Program-made: the position numbers and the translations under genes
Part shown: positions 11,261 to 20,842 of the stretch, piece by piece
Layout: each line of letters starts with the position of its first letter
How positions within the stretch are numbered: the stretch's first letter is position 1
NCBI GenBank assembly: GCA_963766195.1
Contig: CAVXYY010000003.1
Location: 363,892 to 427,891, forward strand
Reading direction: 5' to 3'
Origin: JAHEFT01 sp963766195
GTDB lineage: Bacteria > Pseudomonadota > Gammaproteobacteria > Xanthomonadales > SZUA-36
DNA: 64,000 nt
The notes under the pieces: generated by a model
Databases searched by the model: none
What the model was told of the DNA's origin: nothing
What the model saw: the letters and a program-made list of their open reading frames with translations, nothing else

Positions 11261-11614
11261 ATTACCGCGGCCTGGTTTGATCCCGCCCATGACGGCGAGG
11301 GTTTCCTGATCGAGGTACTGGAGGACAACCGGGCCGTGATGTACTGGTTCACTTTCGATGAAAATGGCGAACAGTCCTGGTACCTGGCTGCCGGTGAAGT
11401 CCGCGGCAACCGCCTGCTTTTCCCCGAATTGATCAAAACCTCGGGCGGCATTTTTGGCCCGGATTTTGACCCGGGCACGGTGAACAGAACCGTTGTGGGT
11501 TCGGCGACCTTCCTGTACGACTCCTGTTCCAGCGGCAACATGGTTTATCAACTGCCCGGCCGTAAGGGCCGTTTGGATTTGCTGCGCCTGTCGCGCGTCA
11601 TGGGCGCAAATTGC
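11261..11614 (+). repeat. GWYDP-type accessory domain, copy 1 of the M14 peptidase
   Basis: The copy starts at ITAAWFDPAHDGEGFLIEV, has a middle VMYWFTFDENGEQSWYL, an internal Cys in YDSCSSG and a closing Cys in RVMGANC. The same pattern recurs in five other places in the window. Confidence 0.8.
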
Positions 11615-11653
11615 GGGAAGTTCCTCGGACCACCGGAAAGGCCGGAAGAGATT

Positions 11654-12013
11654 CTGAGTGGATCCTGGTACAACCCGAACCAGGACGGGCATGGCTTTGT
11701 CATCCAGGTACTGGCGGGAAGCCAGGTGCTGGTCTACTGGTTTACCTATGACCCGTCCGGCAACCAGGCCTGGTTCCTGGGCGTCGGTGAATTCGATGGT
11801 GAAGAACTGGTTATTTCTGAAGTCTTCAAGACCCGTGGACCGGTGTTCGGCCCTGATTTTGACCCGGAGGACCTGGAACTTATCCCCTGGGGTGAGATGC
11901 GATTCAGCCTGGCCTGCAATACCGGCAGCATGAGCTATGACGGCACACCTGCGGGTTATGGTTCAGGCAGCATGGGCCTTCAAAGGCTGTCTTCACTCGC
12001 GGGACTGGCCTGC
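11654..12013 (+). repeat. GWYDP-type accessory domain, copy 2 of the M14 peptidase
   Basis: The copy starts at LSGSWYNPNQDGHGFVIQV, continues with VYWFTYDPSGNQAWFLG, and has its two cysteines in SLACNTG and LAGLAC, one residue before the end of the protein. Confidence 0.8.
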
Positions 12014-12022
12014 GAGTAAAAA

Positions 12023-12466
12023 TCATTCCCAGCCCTGGTCGCGGCTGACCAGGTCATAAAGTGCTTCAGCATTCTGAATCATCTTATGGGCGTAAGCTTC
12101 GACGTTCGTCCGGGTATTTGCGTCCGGGGCCCGGCTCTTGGCCAGGTTGAGCAACCGTTCGGCATCCACCTGCCATTTCAGTGAAAAATGCCTGGCCACC
12201 TCCCGGGGGGTCGAGGCCAACGAACCGGCAAGGTGGTCTGTGGTTGCCCCGTTACCTGAAATGGTCCAGATGAAATTGCGTTTTTGCGTGGCTGGCCAGA
12301 CCTTGGCAATAAGGACCTGCTCGGGCGCTGCCCAGACCGGTGTGGCTTCTACTGCGGCCCCCTTGACGGCCCCGATCCGGATCATTTCCTTCACCACGGC
12401 GTCAAGCACCTCCTTGTACCAGATTTTCAGCGCTTCTTTATCCGCTTCCGCTTTTGGATCTGTCAT
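12023..12466 (-). CDS. DUF4826-like small cytoplasmic protein
   Basis: The protein has 147 residues from the ATG at 12466 (MTDPKAEADKEALKIWYKEV). It has no signal peptide or membrane segment. The pattern WTISGNGATTDHLAG, then REVARHFSLKWQVDAE, then AEALYDL matches my memory of the uncharacterised DUF4826 family of proteobacteria; the assignment needs a profile search. Its stop lies three bases from that of the M14 gene, so the two are convergent. A longer frame exists upstream, but the residues before this Met are not family-like. Confidence 0.6.
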   Translation of the reverse strand: MTDPKAEADKEALKIWYKEVLDAVVKEMIRIGAVKGAAVEATPVWAAPEQVLIAKVWPATQKRNFIWTISGNGATTDHLAGSLASTPREVARHFSLKWQVDAERLLNLAKSRAPDANTRTNVEAYAHKMIQNAEALYDLVSRDQGWE

Positions 12467-12592
12467 TGCAATGTTCCTCGAAACCGTTTGATACCGCTGT
12501 ATCAACAAAGTCTGTCATGGTATCAAAAAAGAGGTGTTCTTTTCTGCCAAAGCTTTATTGAACCTGAAGAGTCATACTCGTAGACTTGCCGC

Positions 12593-14557
12593 ATGTCCAG
12601 GCGAAAACGTTCACGCGAAAAAACTGCTACTTCGCGTCAGACAAAGCAAAACAGTAAACCTTCGAACAGCCTGCTTTCTTCCATCAAAAAAATGACCATG
12701 CAGAAAAGTCCGGGCCTGGAACGCTTCCCGACCCGAATCCTTCCGCTAGCCATCCTGGTTCTTGCTGCATCGCTGGCCTATGCAAACGCATGGCCTAACA
12801 ACCTCACCTGGGACGATAGTATTTTCGGGATGGGCAATCGTTTGTCGGAAGCGGGTTTTACGGATTTGGGGCTTTATTTTACCGACGACGTATGGGCGGC
12901 CATTGGCGCCAAAACCGGCATTTATCGCCCCCTGCTGCTGGTATCCGTGGCGCTGGACATCCACCTGTTCGGCGATTGGGTCGCCGGATTTCACCTGGTC
13001 AACATCTTCCTGCACGTGCTGGTGACCCTGGTCGTATACGGGTTTATCCGTTACCTGCTGCTGGTATTTGGCGGCGAGTTATCCCGGTCAAGTCATGTCG
13101 CACTGCTGGCTGCGCTGGTTTTTGCGGTGCACCCGGTCCACACCGAGGTGGTGAACTCGATCTTCAACCGCTCCGAGATGCTGGTATCGCTGGGTGTCGC
13201 AGGCGGGTTGTGGTGGTTCCTGCCAACCGTTCAAAACCACCCGTGGAAGGCCTGGAGCCTGCTGGGTGTAGTTTATCTGCTGGTCATGCTGTGCCGGGAA
13301 ACCGGCATCGTGCTGCCGGCCATAGCCGTGATTTTTCTTTGGCTGACTACCGCGGGCAACTGGCGGCTGCGCTTGCTTAAATGCCTGCCGGTTTTTTGCT
13401 TGTTGATTCCACTGGCTATTTATCTTGGATTGCGGGCCAACGCGCTGGATATACCACTGAACATCAATGCAACGGTAATAAAAGCACCGTCGCCGGAAAC
13501 GGTTCAGACTATCGGCGAATCATTACCCAACCCGGCAATCCGGCGGGGTGGGGGCTATCGCCTTCCGGTTCTTGGCCTGTTTTTTAACTCGGCCAAGGTA
13601 CTTCCCGCGACCACGGTCTGGTTCGATTCGCTCAAGCTGATGCTTTGGCCCAGTCCCCTTTCAACGTTCCACGGCCGGTCCCAAACGAACCAATGGCTGG
13701 CCCTGGTCTCCCAACTGGCCCTGTTGGGATTTGCTTTTTTTCGGCTGGTGCAGAAAAAGCCCGGCCTGTTTCTCGGGCTGGCGTTTTTTTACCTCTCGAT
13801 GTTACCGTCAAGTCGAATTATCGGCGAGTTTGGCTTCCCGCCCCATCTCGCGGAACGCTACCTCTACATGCCTTCGATCGGCATCACCATTGCATTGGCT
13901 TTTGGTCTGGGCTGGATGGTGCGAAGAGTCACTGTCAAGACGGCGGTGATTCCGGTATTGATGGCGATCATTTTGCTGACACCACTGACCTGGGTCAGAA
14001 ACGCACAATGGAGAAGCACAGATCGACTGGCCGAGGCGGACTACCGCAAAAATGAGCAGTCGGACATCCTCCTGCAGACTCTGGTTTCATCGCTCCTGAT
14101 GAAAGGCGATTTAATCAGCGCGGAAACCCTGTGCGACGAAAACGCTGACACATTACCGCAGCGCTGGTTCCTGGCCACCAATTGCGGCCAGGTTTATGCC
14201 GTGCTGAAGCACTGGGACAAAGCCGAGCAGGCTTTCAGGAACGCGGCGTTGAATGGTGACGGCGCCGCTTCGGCGCACTATAGCATGGCTGTAATGTACC
14301 TGCGCATGGACCGCAGAAACGACGCCATTGAGCAGTTTGAACAGGCGGTGGCTACCGAAAAGCTGCCATTCATGCAGGAATACCTGTCAGCTGAAATGCT
14401 GATGCGGCTTTATCCGGAAGACCGGACCCGGTTGCTCGAAGCGAAAACCCATCTGGAAAAGTGCATCGAGTTGCAGCCTCAGTACCACCATGCACGCCGG
14501 AGACTCGAAGAACTCATTACAATGATTAATTCCGCCGGCAAAAGCGTGAGCGAATGA
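12593..14557 (+). CDS. TMTC-like GT-C membrane protein with C-terminal TPRs
   Basis: The protein has 654 residues: a basic N-terminal tail (MSRRKRSREK), about ten to twelve hydrophobic helices, then two to three TPR units (KAEQAFRNAALNG, DAIEQFEQAVATEKL). The first loop contains NNLTWDDSIF, whose acidic pair is where GT-C enzymes place their catalytic or metal-binding residues, followed by GIYRPLLLVSVALD, FHLVNIFLHVL and AVHPVHTEVVNSIFNRSEML. This layout matches the tetratricopeptide 'TMTC'/DUF1736-type proteins, thought to be O-glycosyltransferases using lipid-linked sugars. Its TGA overlaps the ATG of the next gene (ATGA), which carries a second copy of the same module. Confidence 0.75.
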   Translation: MSRRKRSREKTATSRQTKQNSKPSNSLLSSIKKMTMQKSPGLERFPTRILPLAILVLAASLAYANAWPNNLTWDDSIFGMGNRLSEAGFTDLGLYFTDDVWAAIGAKTGIYRPLLLVSVALDIHLFGDWVAGFHLVNIFLHVLVTLVVYGFIRYLLLVFGGELSRSSHVALLAALVFAVHPVHTEVVNSIFNRSEMLVSLGVAGGLWWFLPTVQNHPWKAWSLLGVVYLLVMLCRETGIVLPAIAVIFLWLTTAGNWRLRLLKCLPVFCLLIPLAIYLGLRANALDIPLNINATVIKAPSPETVQTIGESLPNPAIRRGGGYRLPVLGLFFNSAKVLPATTVWFDSLKLMLWPSPLSTFHGRSQTNQWLALVSQLALLGFAFFRLVQKKPGLFLGLAFFYLSMLPSSRIIGEFGFPPHLAERYLYMPSIGITIALAFGLGWMVRRVTVKTAVIPVLMAIILLTPLTWVRNAQWRSTDRLAEADYRKNEQSDILLQTLVSSLLMKGDLISAETLCDENADTLPQRWFLATNCGQVYAVLKHWDKAEQAFRNAALNGDGAASAHYSMAVMYLRMDRRNDAIEQFEQAVATEKLPFMQEYLSAEMLMRLYPEDRTRLLEAKTHLEKCIELQPQYHHARRRLEELITMINSAGKSVSE

Positions 14558-17481
14558 GCATGCCCAGCGTCTCAGTCGTGATTCCCGTATTCAACGGTGG
14601 TTCCGACCTGGGAAAATGCCTGGATGCCATCGCTGCTTCCGACTACCCGGTCAGCGAATGCATCCTGGTCGATGATGCGTCCACCGATGGCATGAGTGAC
14701 CAGGTCGCCAGGCTTCACGGTGCGCGCGTCATTCACCTGAATAACCAACAAGGCCCTGCCCATGCCCGTAACCGGGGTGTTGAGGAAGCGGTCGGTGAGT
14801 TGATTTTTTTTGTCGACGCCGATGTCCTCGTGCATCCCGATACACTGGGAATTGCCGTGCGTGAACTGGAATCCGATCCGGACACGGTGGCGGTGTTTGG
14901 CAGTTATGACGATGAACCCGCGCACCGCTCGTTCCTTTCACAGTATCGAAACCTGTTTCATCACTGGGTGCACCAGAGCGGTCAGGAAGAAGCATCGACG
15001 TTCTGGACGGGTTGCGGGCTGATTCGCCGGGAAACTTTCCTGGAGATGGAGGGGTTTAAAACCTCTTACCAGCGGCCGAGCATCGAGGACATCGAATTGG
15101 GGTCTCGTCTGCGCAGGTCCGGGTACCGGATTCGCCTGGTAAAAACCATGCTCTGCACGCACCTGAAACAGTGGACTTTCCGGAACATGGTCAGCACCGA
15201 TATTTTCAAACGCGGTGTGCCCTGGGTGCTGCTGTTATTGCACAACCGCGAAGCGCCGAACGACCTGAATATCAGCAACAACTCAAGATTGGCTACATTC
15301 CTGGCCGGAGTTTTGGGCCTGTCTGTACTGGCCTTATTACTGACCCATCACACCGCCGCCCTCGCGCCCGCCGCGGCTTTTCTAATAGCCGGCGTGATCA
15401 GTGCTTCATTTGCCGGCAAAAACACCGGAGGCCCGTTAATCACGCTAGCGCTGGCCTTGATTCCGCCATTGGCCACTTATTACCTGTTCCCGGATCCCCT
15501 GGCCTTCATACCACTGGCCCTCGTCCTGCTGATGGCCTGGACCCATTTGGCTTTTTATCGATATGTCATGAAGAAACGCAACGGCGCTTTTGCTTTCGCG
15601 GTCATCCCCCAGCAAGTGACTTTTTTCCTGGGGTGCGTGGTGTCGACGATGCTCGGTCTTATTGTTTATTTTTTTCGAGCCTGCCATGAAAATTTCCGGA
15701 CCCACGTTTTTCCACTGATCACACTGACGCTCGCAGCATTGCTGGCCTATGCGAATGCCTGGCCGGATACATTAATCTGGGACGACAGAGTCTTTGCGGT
15801 GGGTGACCGTCTGCTGGGCGTCAGTTGGAGTGACATCCAAAACTATTTTACCGACGACGTTTGGGCTGCGGTCGGCGCCAGTACCGGACTATACCGCCCC
15901 CTGCTGCTGGTATCCGTGGCGCTGGACACCCACCTGTTCGGTGATTGGTTCGCCGGATTTCACCTGGTCAACATTTTCCTGCACGTGCTGGTGACCCTGA
16001 TCGTGTACGGGTTTATCCGTTACCTGCTGCTGGTATTTGGCGGCGGGTTATCCCGGTCAAGTCATGTCGCACTGCTGGCTGCGCTGGTTTTCGCAGTGCA
16101 CCCGATCCACACCGAGGTGGTGAACTCGATCTTCAACCGCTCCGAGATGCTGGTATCGCTGGGTGTCGCGGGTGGACTGTGGTGGTTCCTGCCAACCGTT
16201 AAAAACCACCCGTGGAAGGCCTGGAGCCTGCTGGGCCTGCTGTATCTGCTTGTCATGCTGTGCCGGGAAACCGGCATTGTGCTGCCGGCCATAACCGTTA
16301 CTTTTCTCTGGATCACGACCGCGGGCAACTGGCGGTTGCGCTTGTGTAAATGCCTGCCGGTTTTCTGGCTATTGATTCCAATGGCCGTCTATCTCGGATT
16401 ACGGGCCAATGCATTGGATACGCCACTGACCGCTGAAGAAATGGCCACCCGGATGTCCACCGATTCGGCTGAGGGCCACGGCCTTCCGATCCTTGGCCTG
16501 TTTTTCAACCCGGCAACAGTGCTCCCCGCGATCACGGTCTGGGCTGATTCCATCAAGCTGATGCTTTGGCCCAACCCGCTATTGACGTTCCACAGCCAGA
16601 TTGAAACGAACCAATGGCTGGCCCTGTTCTTCCAACTGGCCCTGCTGGGATTTGCTTTTTTTCGGCTGGTGCAGAAAAAGCCCGGCCTGTTTCTCGGGCT
16701 GGCGTTTTTTTACCTCGCGATTTTGCCATCAAGTCGAATTATCGGCGAGTATGACACCACTGCGCACCTTGCCGAGCGCTACCTGTATATGCCCTCGGTG
16801 GGCATGGCGATTGTGCTGGCCCTTGGTCTTGGCTGGCTGGTGCAAAAAGCCGGTCTCAAGACTGCGGTGGTTCTGACCCTGATTGCGTTGATGTCGCTGA
16901 CACCCCTGACCTGGGCGAGAAACGCGCTATGGACCAGCAATATCCGGCTCGCGCAAGCCGATTACAACAAAAGCGGGCGGCCCGATCGCACACTGCAAAC
17001 CCTCGTCAAATCACTGCTTTTAGCCGGTGATGCGAGCAGGGCTGGTGCTTTATGCGACAAGCATTCAAATGATTTTGAGGATGAATGGTACCTGGCGGAT
17101 AATTGCGCCCAGGTTTATGCCAGCCTGAAAAACTTCGAAAAGGCCGAACAGGCCTACCTGAGCGCCATAAGCAGCGGGGAAGACAAGGGTTCACCGCATT
17201 ATGGTCTTGCCGTCCTGTATTTGCGCATGAACCGCAGGGACGACGCAGCCGGGCAGTTCGAACAGGCAATAGCTACCGAACAACAAGACTTCATGAAGGA
17301 ATACCTGTCGGCTGAAATGCTGTTGCGGCTCTATCCATCAGACCCCGCACGCTGGGTTGAAGCGAAGACCCACCTGGAAAAAGCGGTCGCGATGCAGCCG
17401 CAGTTTATGCTGGCGCTTCAGAAACTGGAATATGTCAATGCGCGTCTGAATTCAGCCGGCCGGGAACCTGCCGTTCGCTGA
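14554..17481 (+). CDS. GT2 glycosyltransferase fused to a second TMTC-like module
   Basis: Residues 1 to about 230 form a GT2 domain (SVVIPVFNGGSDL, ILVDDASTDG, FFVDADVLVHP with the DxD, and a PSIEDIELGSRL acceptor motif). Several membrane helices follow, and from about residue 385 there is a full TMTC-like GT-C domain with C-terminal TPRs, closely matching the preceding gene (LAYANAWP, WDD, FHLVNIFLHVL, HTEVVNSIFNRSEMLVSLGV, LAERYLYMPS). Many stretches of DNA in the two modules are identical. It overlaps the upstream gene by four bases, so the two are probably translationally coupled, and its end overlaps the convergent flavoprotein gene by 47 bases. A role in sugar transfer at the inner membrane is likely; donor and acceptor are unknown. 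Confidence 0.8.
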   Translation: MSMPSVSVVIPVFNGGSDLGKCLDAIAASDYPVSECILVDDASTDGMSDQVARLHGARVIHLNNQQGPAHARNRGVEEAVGELIFFVDADVLVHPDTLGIAVRELESDPDTVAVFGSYDDEPAHRSFLSQYRNLFHHWVHQSGQEEASTFWTGCGLIRRETFLEMEGFKTSYQRPSIEDIELGSRLRRSGYRIRLVKTMLCTHLKQWTFRNMVSTDIFKRGVPWVLLLLHNREAPNDLNISNNSRLATFLAGVLGLSVLALLLTHHTAALAPAAAFLIAGVISASFAGKNTGGPLITLALALIPPLATYYLFPDPLAFIPLALVLLMAWTHLAFYRYVMKKRNGAFAFAVIPQQVTFFLGCVVSTMLGLIVYFFRACHENFRTHVFPLITLTLAALLAYANAWPDTLIWDDRVFAVGDRLLGVSWSDIQNYFTDDVWAAVGASTGLYRPLLLVSVALDTHLFGDWFAGFHLVNIFLHVLVTLIVYGFIRYLLLVFGGGLSRSSHVALLAALVFAVHPIHTEVVNSIFNRSEMLVSLGVAGGLWWFLPTVKNHPWKAWSLLGLLYLLVMLCRETGIVLPAITVTFLWITTAGNWRLRLCKCLPVFWLLIPMAVYLGLRANALDTPLTAEEMATRMSTDSAEGHGLPILGLFFNPATVLPAITVWADSIKLMLWPNPLLTFHSQIETNQWLALFFQLALLGFAFFRLVQKKPGLFLGLAFFYLAILPSSRIIGEYDTTAHLAERYLYMPSVGMAIVLALGLGWLVQKAGLKTAVVLTLIALMSLTPLTWARNALWTSNIRLAQADYNKSGRPDRTLQTLVKSLLLAGDASRAGALCDKHSNDFEDEWYLADNCAQVYASLKNFEKAEQAYLSAISSGEDKGSPHYGLAVLYLRMNRRDDAAGQFEQAIATEQQDFMKEYLSAEMLLRLYPSDPARWVEAKTHLEKAVAMQPQFMLALQKLEYVNARLNSAGREPAVR

Positions 17482-18934
17482 ACGCCAACGTCCGGTCTTC
17501 GCCCACCTCATGATAATCGGCATCCTGGTTGACCCGCCAGACGTCCCACAATTTTTCTCCGGCCAGGATATTTTCGGCCGTTAGCAGGGCGGTCATCATG
17601 GCGTGGTCCTGGTTATTGTATTTGTGCATCCCGTTGCGGCCCACCAGGTGCAGTCCGGGCATGTGACGCTCCAGCCAACTCTGAAACAACGCAACACGTT
17701 CTTCGTAATCTTCATCGTAAACCGGATAGGCCGCGGCCTGTCTTATGACCTTGCCGTCAATCACGTGTCCGGGGCTGACCAGCCCCAGGTGGATCAGTTC
17801 CTCGTCGGCCAGGCGGATCAAGTCTTCATCGGTCGAGTTCCAGGTGCCGTCCCCCTTGAAACAGAAGTATTCCAGGCCAAGGCAATTGAGCTCCGGGTCG
17901 GGAACCATGTGCGGAGACCACGATTTGAAATTTTGAATGCGCCCGACCTTCACCGATGAGTCGTGGATATAGATCCAGTTGTCATCAAAGCAGTCTACAT
18001 CCCTGACAATCAGGGCCACGGTCAGAAAATCCCGGTAACGCAGTGCTCGAGCCGCCGTCAGCACGGCTTCGGGCGGCCGCGGCTGCAGGTATTCCGCCAA
18101 CTCCCTGATCGCCACCGAGGAAATGATATCGTCAGCCTGGAATTCATGCTGCCCGCCTTCGGCGTCCACGGCGGTTGCGGTCCACTTCCCGGACCCGGGG
18201 TCATAGGCAAGGCCCTGCACATACATGCCCAGCAATACTTTTCCGCCGGCTTCCACGATCTGCTCGGAAGCGGCTTCCCACATCTGACCCGGCCCGAGTC
18301 GCGGGTACCTGAAAAATTCGATCAGGGTTTTCGGCGTATCACCGCTGCGCCTGAGCCAACGGGGAACCAATGCTTTCCACACCGCGGTGCCCAGGGACAA
18401 ACCCTTGATGCGCTGCGCCGCCCAATCCGCTGATATCTCCTGGCACTTCATTCCCCAGACCTTTTCGGTATAGGTCTTGAAGAAGATGTTGTACAGCCGG
18501 TGTCCAAACTGGTTGGTCACCCAGTCTTCAAACGTCTGCGGATTCCGGATGGGCAACAACCGGGCTTTAAAATACGAAAACATGCAACGGGTGGACTCCG
18601 GCAACCCGAGCTTTCTCAGTGCATCCAGCGCCCGTAAAGGATAATCAAACAGTTTGCCGCGATACAAAATGCGTGACTTGCGAGGCCGTTTGATCAGCTG
18701 ATCACCAAGTATTTGCTCCCACAATGCCTCGATTTCCTGCGACCGGGAAAAGAACCGGTGTCCACCGACGTCGAATCGAAAGCCCTTGTAGTGTTCCGTG
18801 CGGGAGATGCCCCCAACGTAAACAGGATCCCGTTCCAGCACGGTTACCTGGACACCGGACCGGCTTAGCCGGTGTGCGGCCGTCAGGCCGGCAGGGCCTG
18901 CGCCAATGCATAGGACGGTCGGATGTTCCTGCAT
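17435..18934 (-). CDS. FAD-dependent oxidoreductase / UDP-galactopyranose-mutase-like protein
   Basis: The 499-residue protein opens with the dinucleotide-binding fold TVLCIGAGPAGLTAAHRLSR and the FAD ribose-binding VTVLERD, followed by FDVGGHRFFSRSQEIEALW. The GGHRFFS pattern and NPQTFEDWVTNQFG place it with the NAD(P)/FAD-dependent amine-oxidase/protoporphyrinogen-oxidase-like proteins that often sit in polysaccharide clusters and are sometimes annotated as UDP-galactopyranose mutase. A mutase or sugar-oxidising role in making a polysaccharide precursor is inferred from context. I chose ATG 18934 (MQEHPTVLCIG) over the upstream frame because the fold begins directly after it. Confidence 0.8.
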   Translation of the reverse strand: MQEHPTVLCIGAGPAGLTAAHRLSRSGVQVTVLERDPVYVGGISRTEHYKGFRFDVGGHRFFSRSQEIEALWEQILGDQLIKRPRKSRILYRGKLFDYPLRALDALRKLGLPESTRCMFSYFKARLLPIRNPQTFEDWVTNQFGHRLYNIFFKTYTEKVWGMKCQEISADWAAQRIKGLSLGTAVWKALVPRWLRRSGDTPKTLIEFFRYPRLGPGQMWEAASEQIVEAGGKVLLGMYVQGLAYDPGSGKWTATAVDAEGGQHEFQADDIISSVAIRELAEYLQPRPPEAVLTAARALRYRDFLTVALIVRDVDCFDDNWIYIHDSSVKVGRIQNFKSWSPHMVPDPELNCLGLEYFCFKGDGTWNSTDEDLIRLADEELIHLGLVSPGHVIDGKVIRQAAAYPVYDEDYEERVALFQSWLERHMPGLHLVGRNGMHKYNNQDHAMMTALLTAENILAGEKLWDVWRVNQDADYHEVGEDRTLAFSERQVPGRLNSDAH

Positions 18935-19101
18935 CTTTTTGATCCCGGTAGATGTTTGATGCTGAGTGGACGGTGCCCACATGATAGACTAAATGATCGA
19001 GGTGCCTTGAACATTCCTGCACCCTTAAAGACCCAGATTGTAGTGCTTTTGGCTGGCTGGTTCTATGAAATCATACCGGGTCACCCCTTGAATCCAATAC
19101 C

Positions 19102-19932
19102 GTGGTAAGAAAAACAAGAACAATCGAGATCACCCCCCCTTCCGGTTGGCTCAACCTGGACCTCGGGGCGGTATGGCAGCACACCGAGATTATTTATATT
19201 CTCGCCTTGCGCGATATCAAGGTCCGCTACAAGCAGAGCCTGGCCGGGGTCGGCTGGGCAATTATTCAACCTTTGCTTACCATGGTTGTATTTACGGCAG
19301 TTTTTGCCGGCGTTGTCAGGGTCCCCACCGACGGCAGCCCTTATCCCTTATTTTCACTTACCGCGCTGGTGCCCTGGTCTTATTTTGTTCACGCCATTAC
19401 CAAGGCCACGACGTGCCTCGTGACCGACAGAGACCTCGTTACCAGGGTCTATTTCCCCCGCCTGGTGCTCCCCGTATCGGCCGTGCTCGGCGGCCTGGTG
19501 GATTTTGTCATCGCGTTCTCCCTGCTGGTCATCCTGCTCCTGGTATACGGGGCGGCACCCACGGCAGCGGTCATCCTTCTGCCGCTGTTCCTGCTGCTTG
19601 CCATACTCACCGCGCTGGCCCTTGGACTCTGGCTCTCGGCCCTGAACGTCCAGTACCGGGACGTGAACAATGCGCTGCCGTTTTTCACGCAATTGTTGAT
19701 GTTCATATCGCCCGTTGCCTATCCCGCCAGTGTGATTCCCGAGAAGTGGCAGCTGGTGTACGCGCTCAACCCGATGGCAACCGTCATCAATGGTTTTCGC
19801 TGGGCGCTGCTCGAAGGACAGCCTTCACCGGGACTACACAGCCTGGTTTCTGTTGCGGTGGTATTGGTCGCGCTGGTCGGCGGCCTGTATTTTTTCCGCT
19901 GGCAGGAGGACCGGTTTGCCGATGTCGTCTGA
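19102..19932 (+). CDS. ABC-2 polysaccharide export permease (Wzm-like), first pair
   Basis: The protein has 276 residues and six hydrophobic segments. The conserved ABC-2 export pattern is visible: LALRDIKVRYKQSLAGVGWA before the first helix, LFSLTALVPWSYFVHAI, then NVQYRDVNNALPFFTQLL and SPVAYPASVIP. These permeases pair with Wzt ATPases to move lipid-linked O-antigen, teichoic-acid-like or capsule chains across the inner membrane. A GTG at 19102 is the best start. The next gene begins at 19922, inside this one, showing a coupled permease/ATPase operon. It has normal high GC, unlike the second pair at 21.3 kb. Confidence 0.88.
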   Translation: MVRKTRTIEITPPSGWLNLDLGAVWQHTEIIYILALRDIKVRYKQSLAGVGWAIIQPLLTMVVFTAVFAGVVRVPTDGSPYPLFSLTALVPWSYFVHAITKATTCLVTDRDLVTRVYFPRLVLPVSAVLGGLVDFVIAFSLLVILLLVYGAAPTAAVILLPLFLLLAILTALALGLWLSALNVQYRDVNNALPFFTQLLMFISPVAYPASVIPEKWQLVYALNPMATVINGFRWALLEGQPSPGLHSLVSVAVVLVALVGGLYFFRWQEDRFADVV

Positions 19933-20755
19933 CCAGCCAATGATCGAAGTCCGGGGACTGGGCAAACGCTACTGGGTGGGCGGGCACCAGTTGATAGACA
20001 ACATGGGTATGCATGCCCTGCTGGACCGTGTCATGCGCGCTCCTGTGCGCCTGGTCACCGAGAGATTCAAAAAAAAGGGCTCCGCCTCCCATCACCCCGT
20101 CGGAAAGGGACACCTGCGCTGGGCCATTCGCGATATGAGTTTCAGTGTGGCCGAAGGCGAAGTGCTGGGCATCGTCGGCCACAACGGCGCCGGCAAGACT
20201 GTTCTCCTCAAGCTATTGAGCCGGATCACAAGGCCTACTGAAGGGTATGCGCGCCTCCAGGGACGAGTCAGCAGCATGATCGGGGCCAGTACGAGTTTTC
20301 ACCGTGAGCTCACCGGCCGGGAGAATATCCGCCTCTCCGGCGCCATCCTCGGAATGAAACGATCAGAGATCGAATCCCGCATGGATGAAATCATCGACTT
20401 TTCAGAAGTCGAAGAATACCTCGACACCCCGGTGAAGCGATATTCCAGCGGAATGGTCATGCGCCTGGGGTTCAGCGTTTCAGCGCACCTGGACACCGAC
20501 ATCATGCTGATCGACGAAGTGCTGGCAGTGGGCGATGAACGCTTCAAAAGTCGCTGCGTGGAAAAGATGCGCCTGGCTGCCCGCAGCGGCAGAACCGTGC
20601 TGTTTGTCAGCCACGACCTCGATGTGCTGCAGAGAATCAGCGACCGGGCCATCCTGATCCGCAATGGGCGGGTTGAAATGGACGGAGCCCCGGACCGGGT
20701 CGTGGCCGAACACGTCAAGAGAATAACGAAAGAAACTAAAGCACCTTCCTCTTAG
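19922..20755 (+). CDS. ABC polysaccharide export ATPase (Wzt-like), first pair
   Basis: The protein starts at ATG 19922 (MSSDQPMIEVRGLGKRYW), overlapping the permease by 11 bases. Walker A is GHNGAGKTVLLKLL, the signature motif is YSSGMVMRLGF and Walker B is IMLIDEVLAVGDE with a switch His in LFVSHDLDVL. At 277 residues it lacks the C-terminal carbohydrate-binding domain found in chain-length-sensing Wzt proteins, so it resembles capsule or teichoic-acid-type exporters. An insert of about 50 residues precedes Walker A (residues about 20-65). Confidence 0.88.
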   Translation: MSSDQPMIEVRGLGKRYWVGGHQLIDNMGMHALLDRVMRAPVRLVTERFKKKGSASHHPVGKGHLRWAIRDMSFSVAEGEVLGIVGHNGAGKTVLLKLLSRITRPTEGYARLQGRVSSMIGASTSFHRELTGRENIRLSGAILGMKRSEIESRMDEIIDFSEVEEYLDTPVKRYSSGMVMRLGFSVSAHLDTDIMLIDEVLAVGDERFKSRCVEKMRLAARSGRTVLFVSHDLDVLQRISDRAILIRNGRVEMDGAPDRVVAEHVKRITKETKAPSS

Positions 20756-20842
20756 CTCGCGATCTAAAAAATCCAATCACATTCTTGTAATATCCGCTAC
20801 GCAGTACGGGCATGCCGGTCTGGCTGGCGGTGCGGATCGGGG

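Larger units (their letters stand above)
8538..12019 (+). pseudogene. Secreted M14 zinc carboxypeptidase with two C-terminal GWYDP-type domains, one frameshift
   Basis: A signal peptide (MTRLTLITVCFLVVLPFILV) is followed by about 330 residues of helical, unassigned sequence. The M14 domain then shows the zinc motif GGIHAREWQTPE (His about 408, Glu about 411), GVDLNRNHP and, after the frameshift, the third ligand in TDVHSYSQEFYFHR and the catalytic-region Glu in SWGIEVEP. The C-terminus carries two copies of a 118-120-residue repeat. The frame changes at about 10200-10225, between the Arg and third-His motifs: the upstream frame runs on to 10748 in non-homologous sequence, while the downstream frame opens after a TGA at 10223. 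A single indel would restore one protein of about 1160 residues. If real, the truncated product would lack a zinc ligand. Role inferred: extracellular peptide degradation. Confidence 0.85.
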
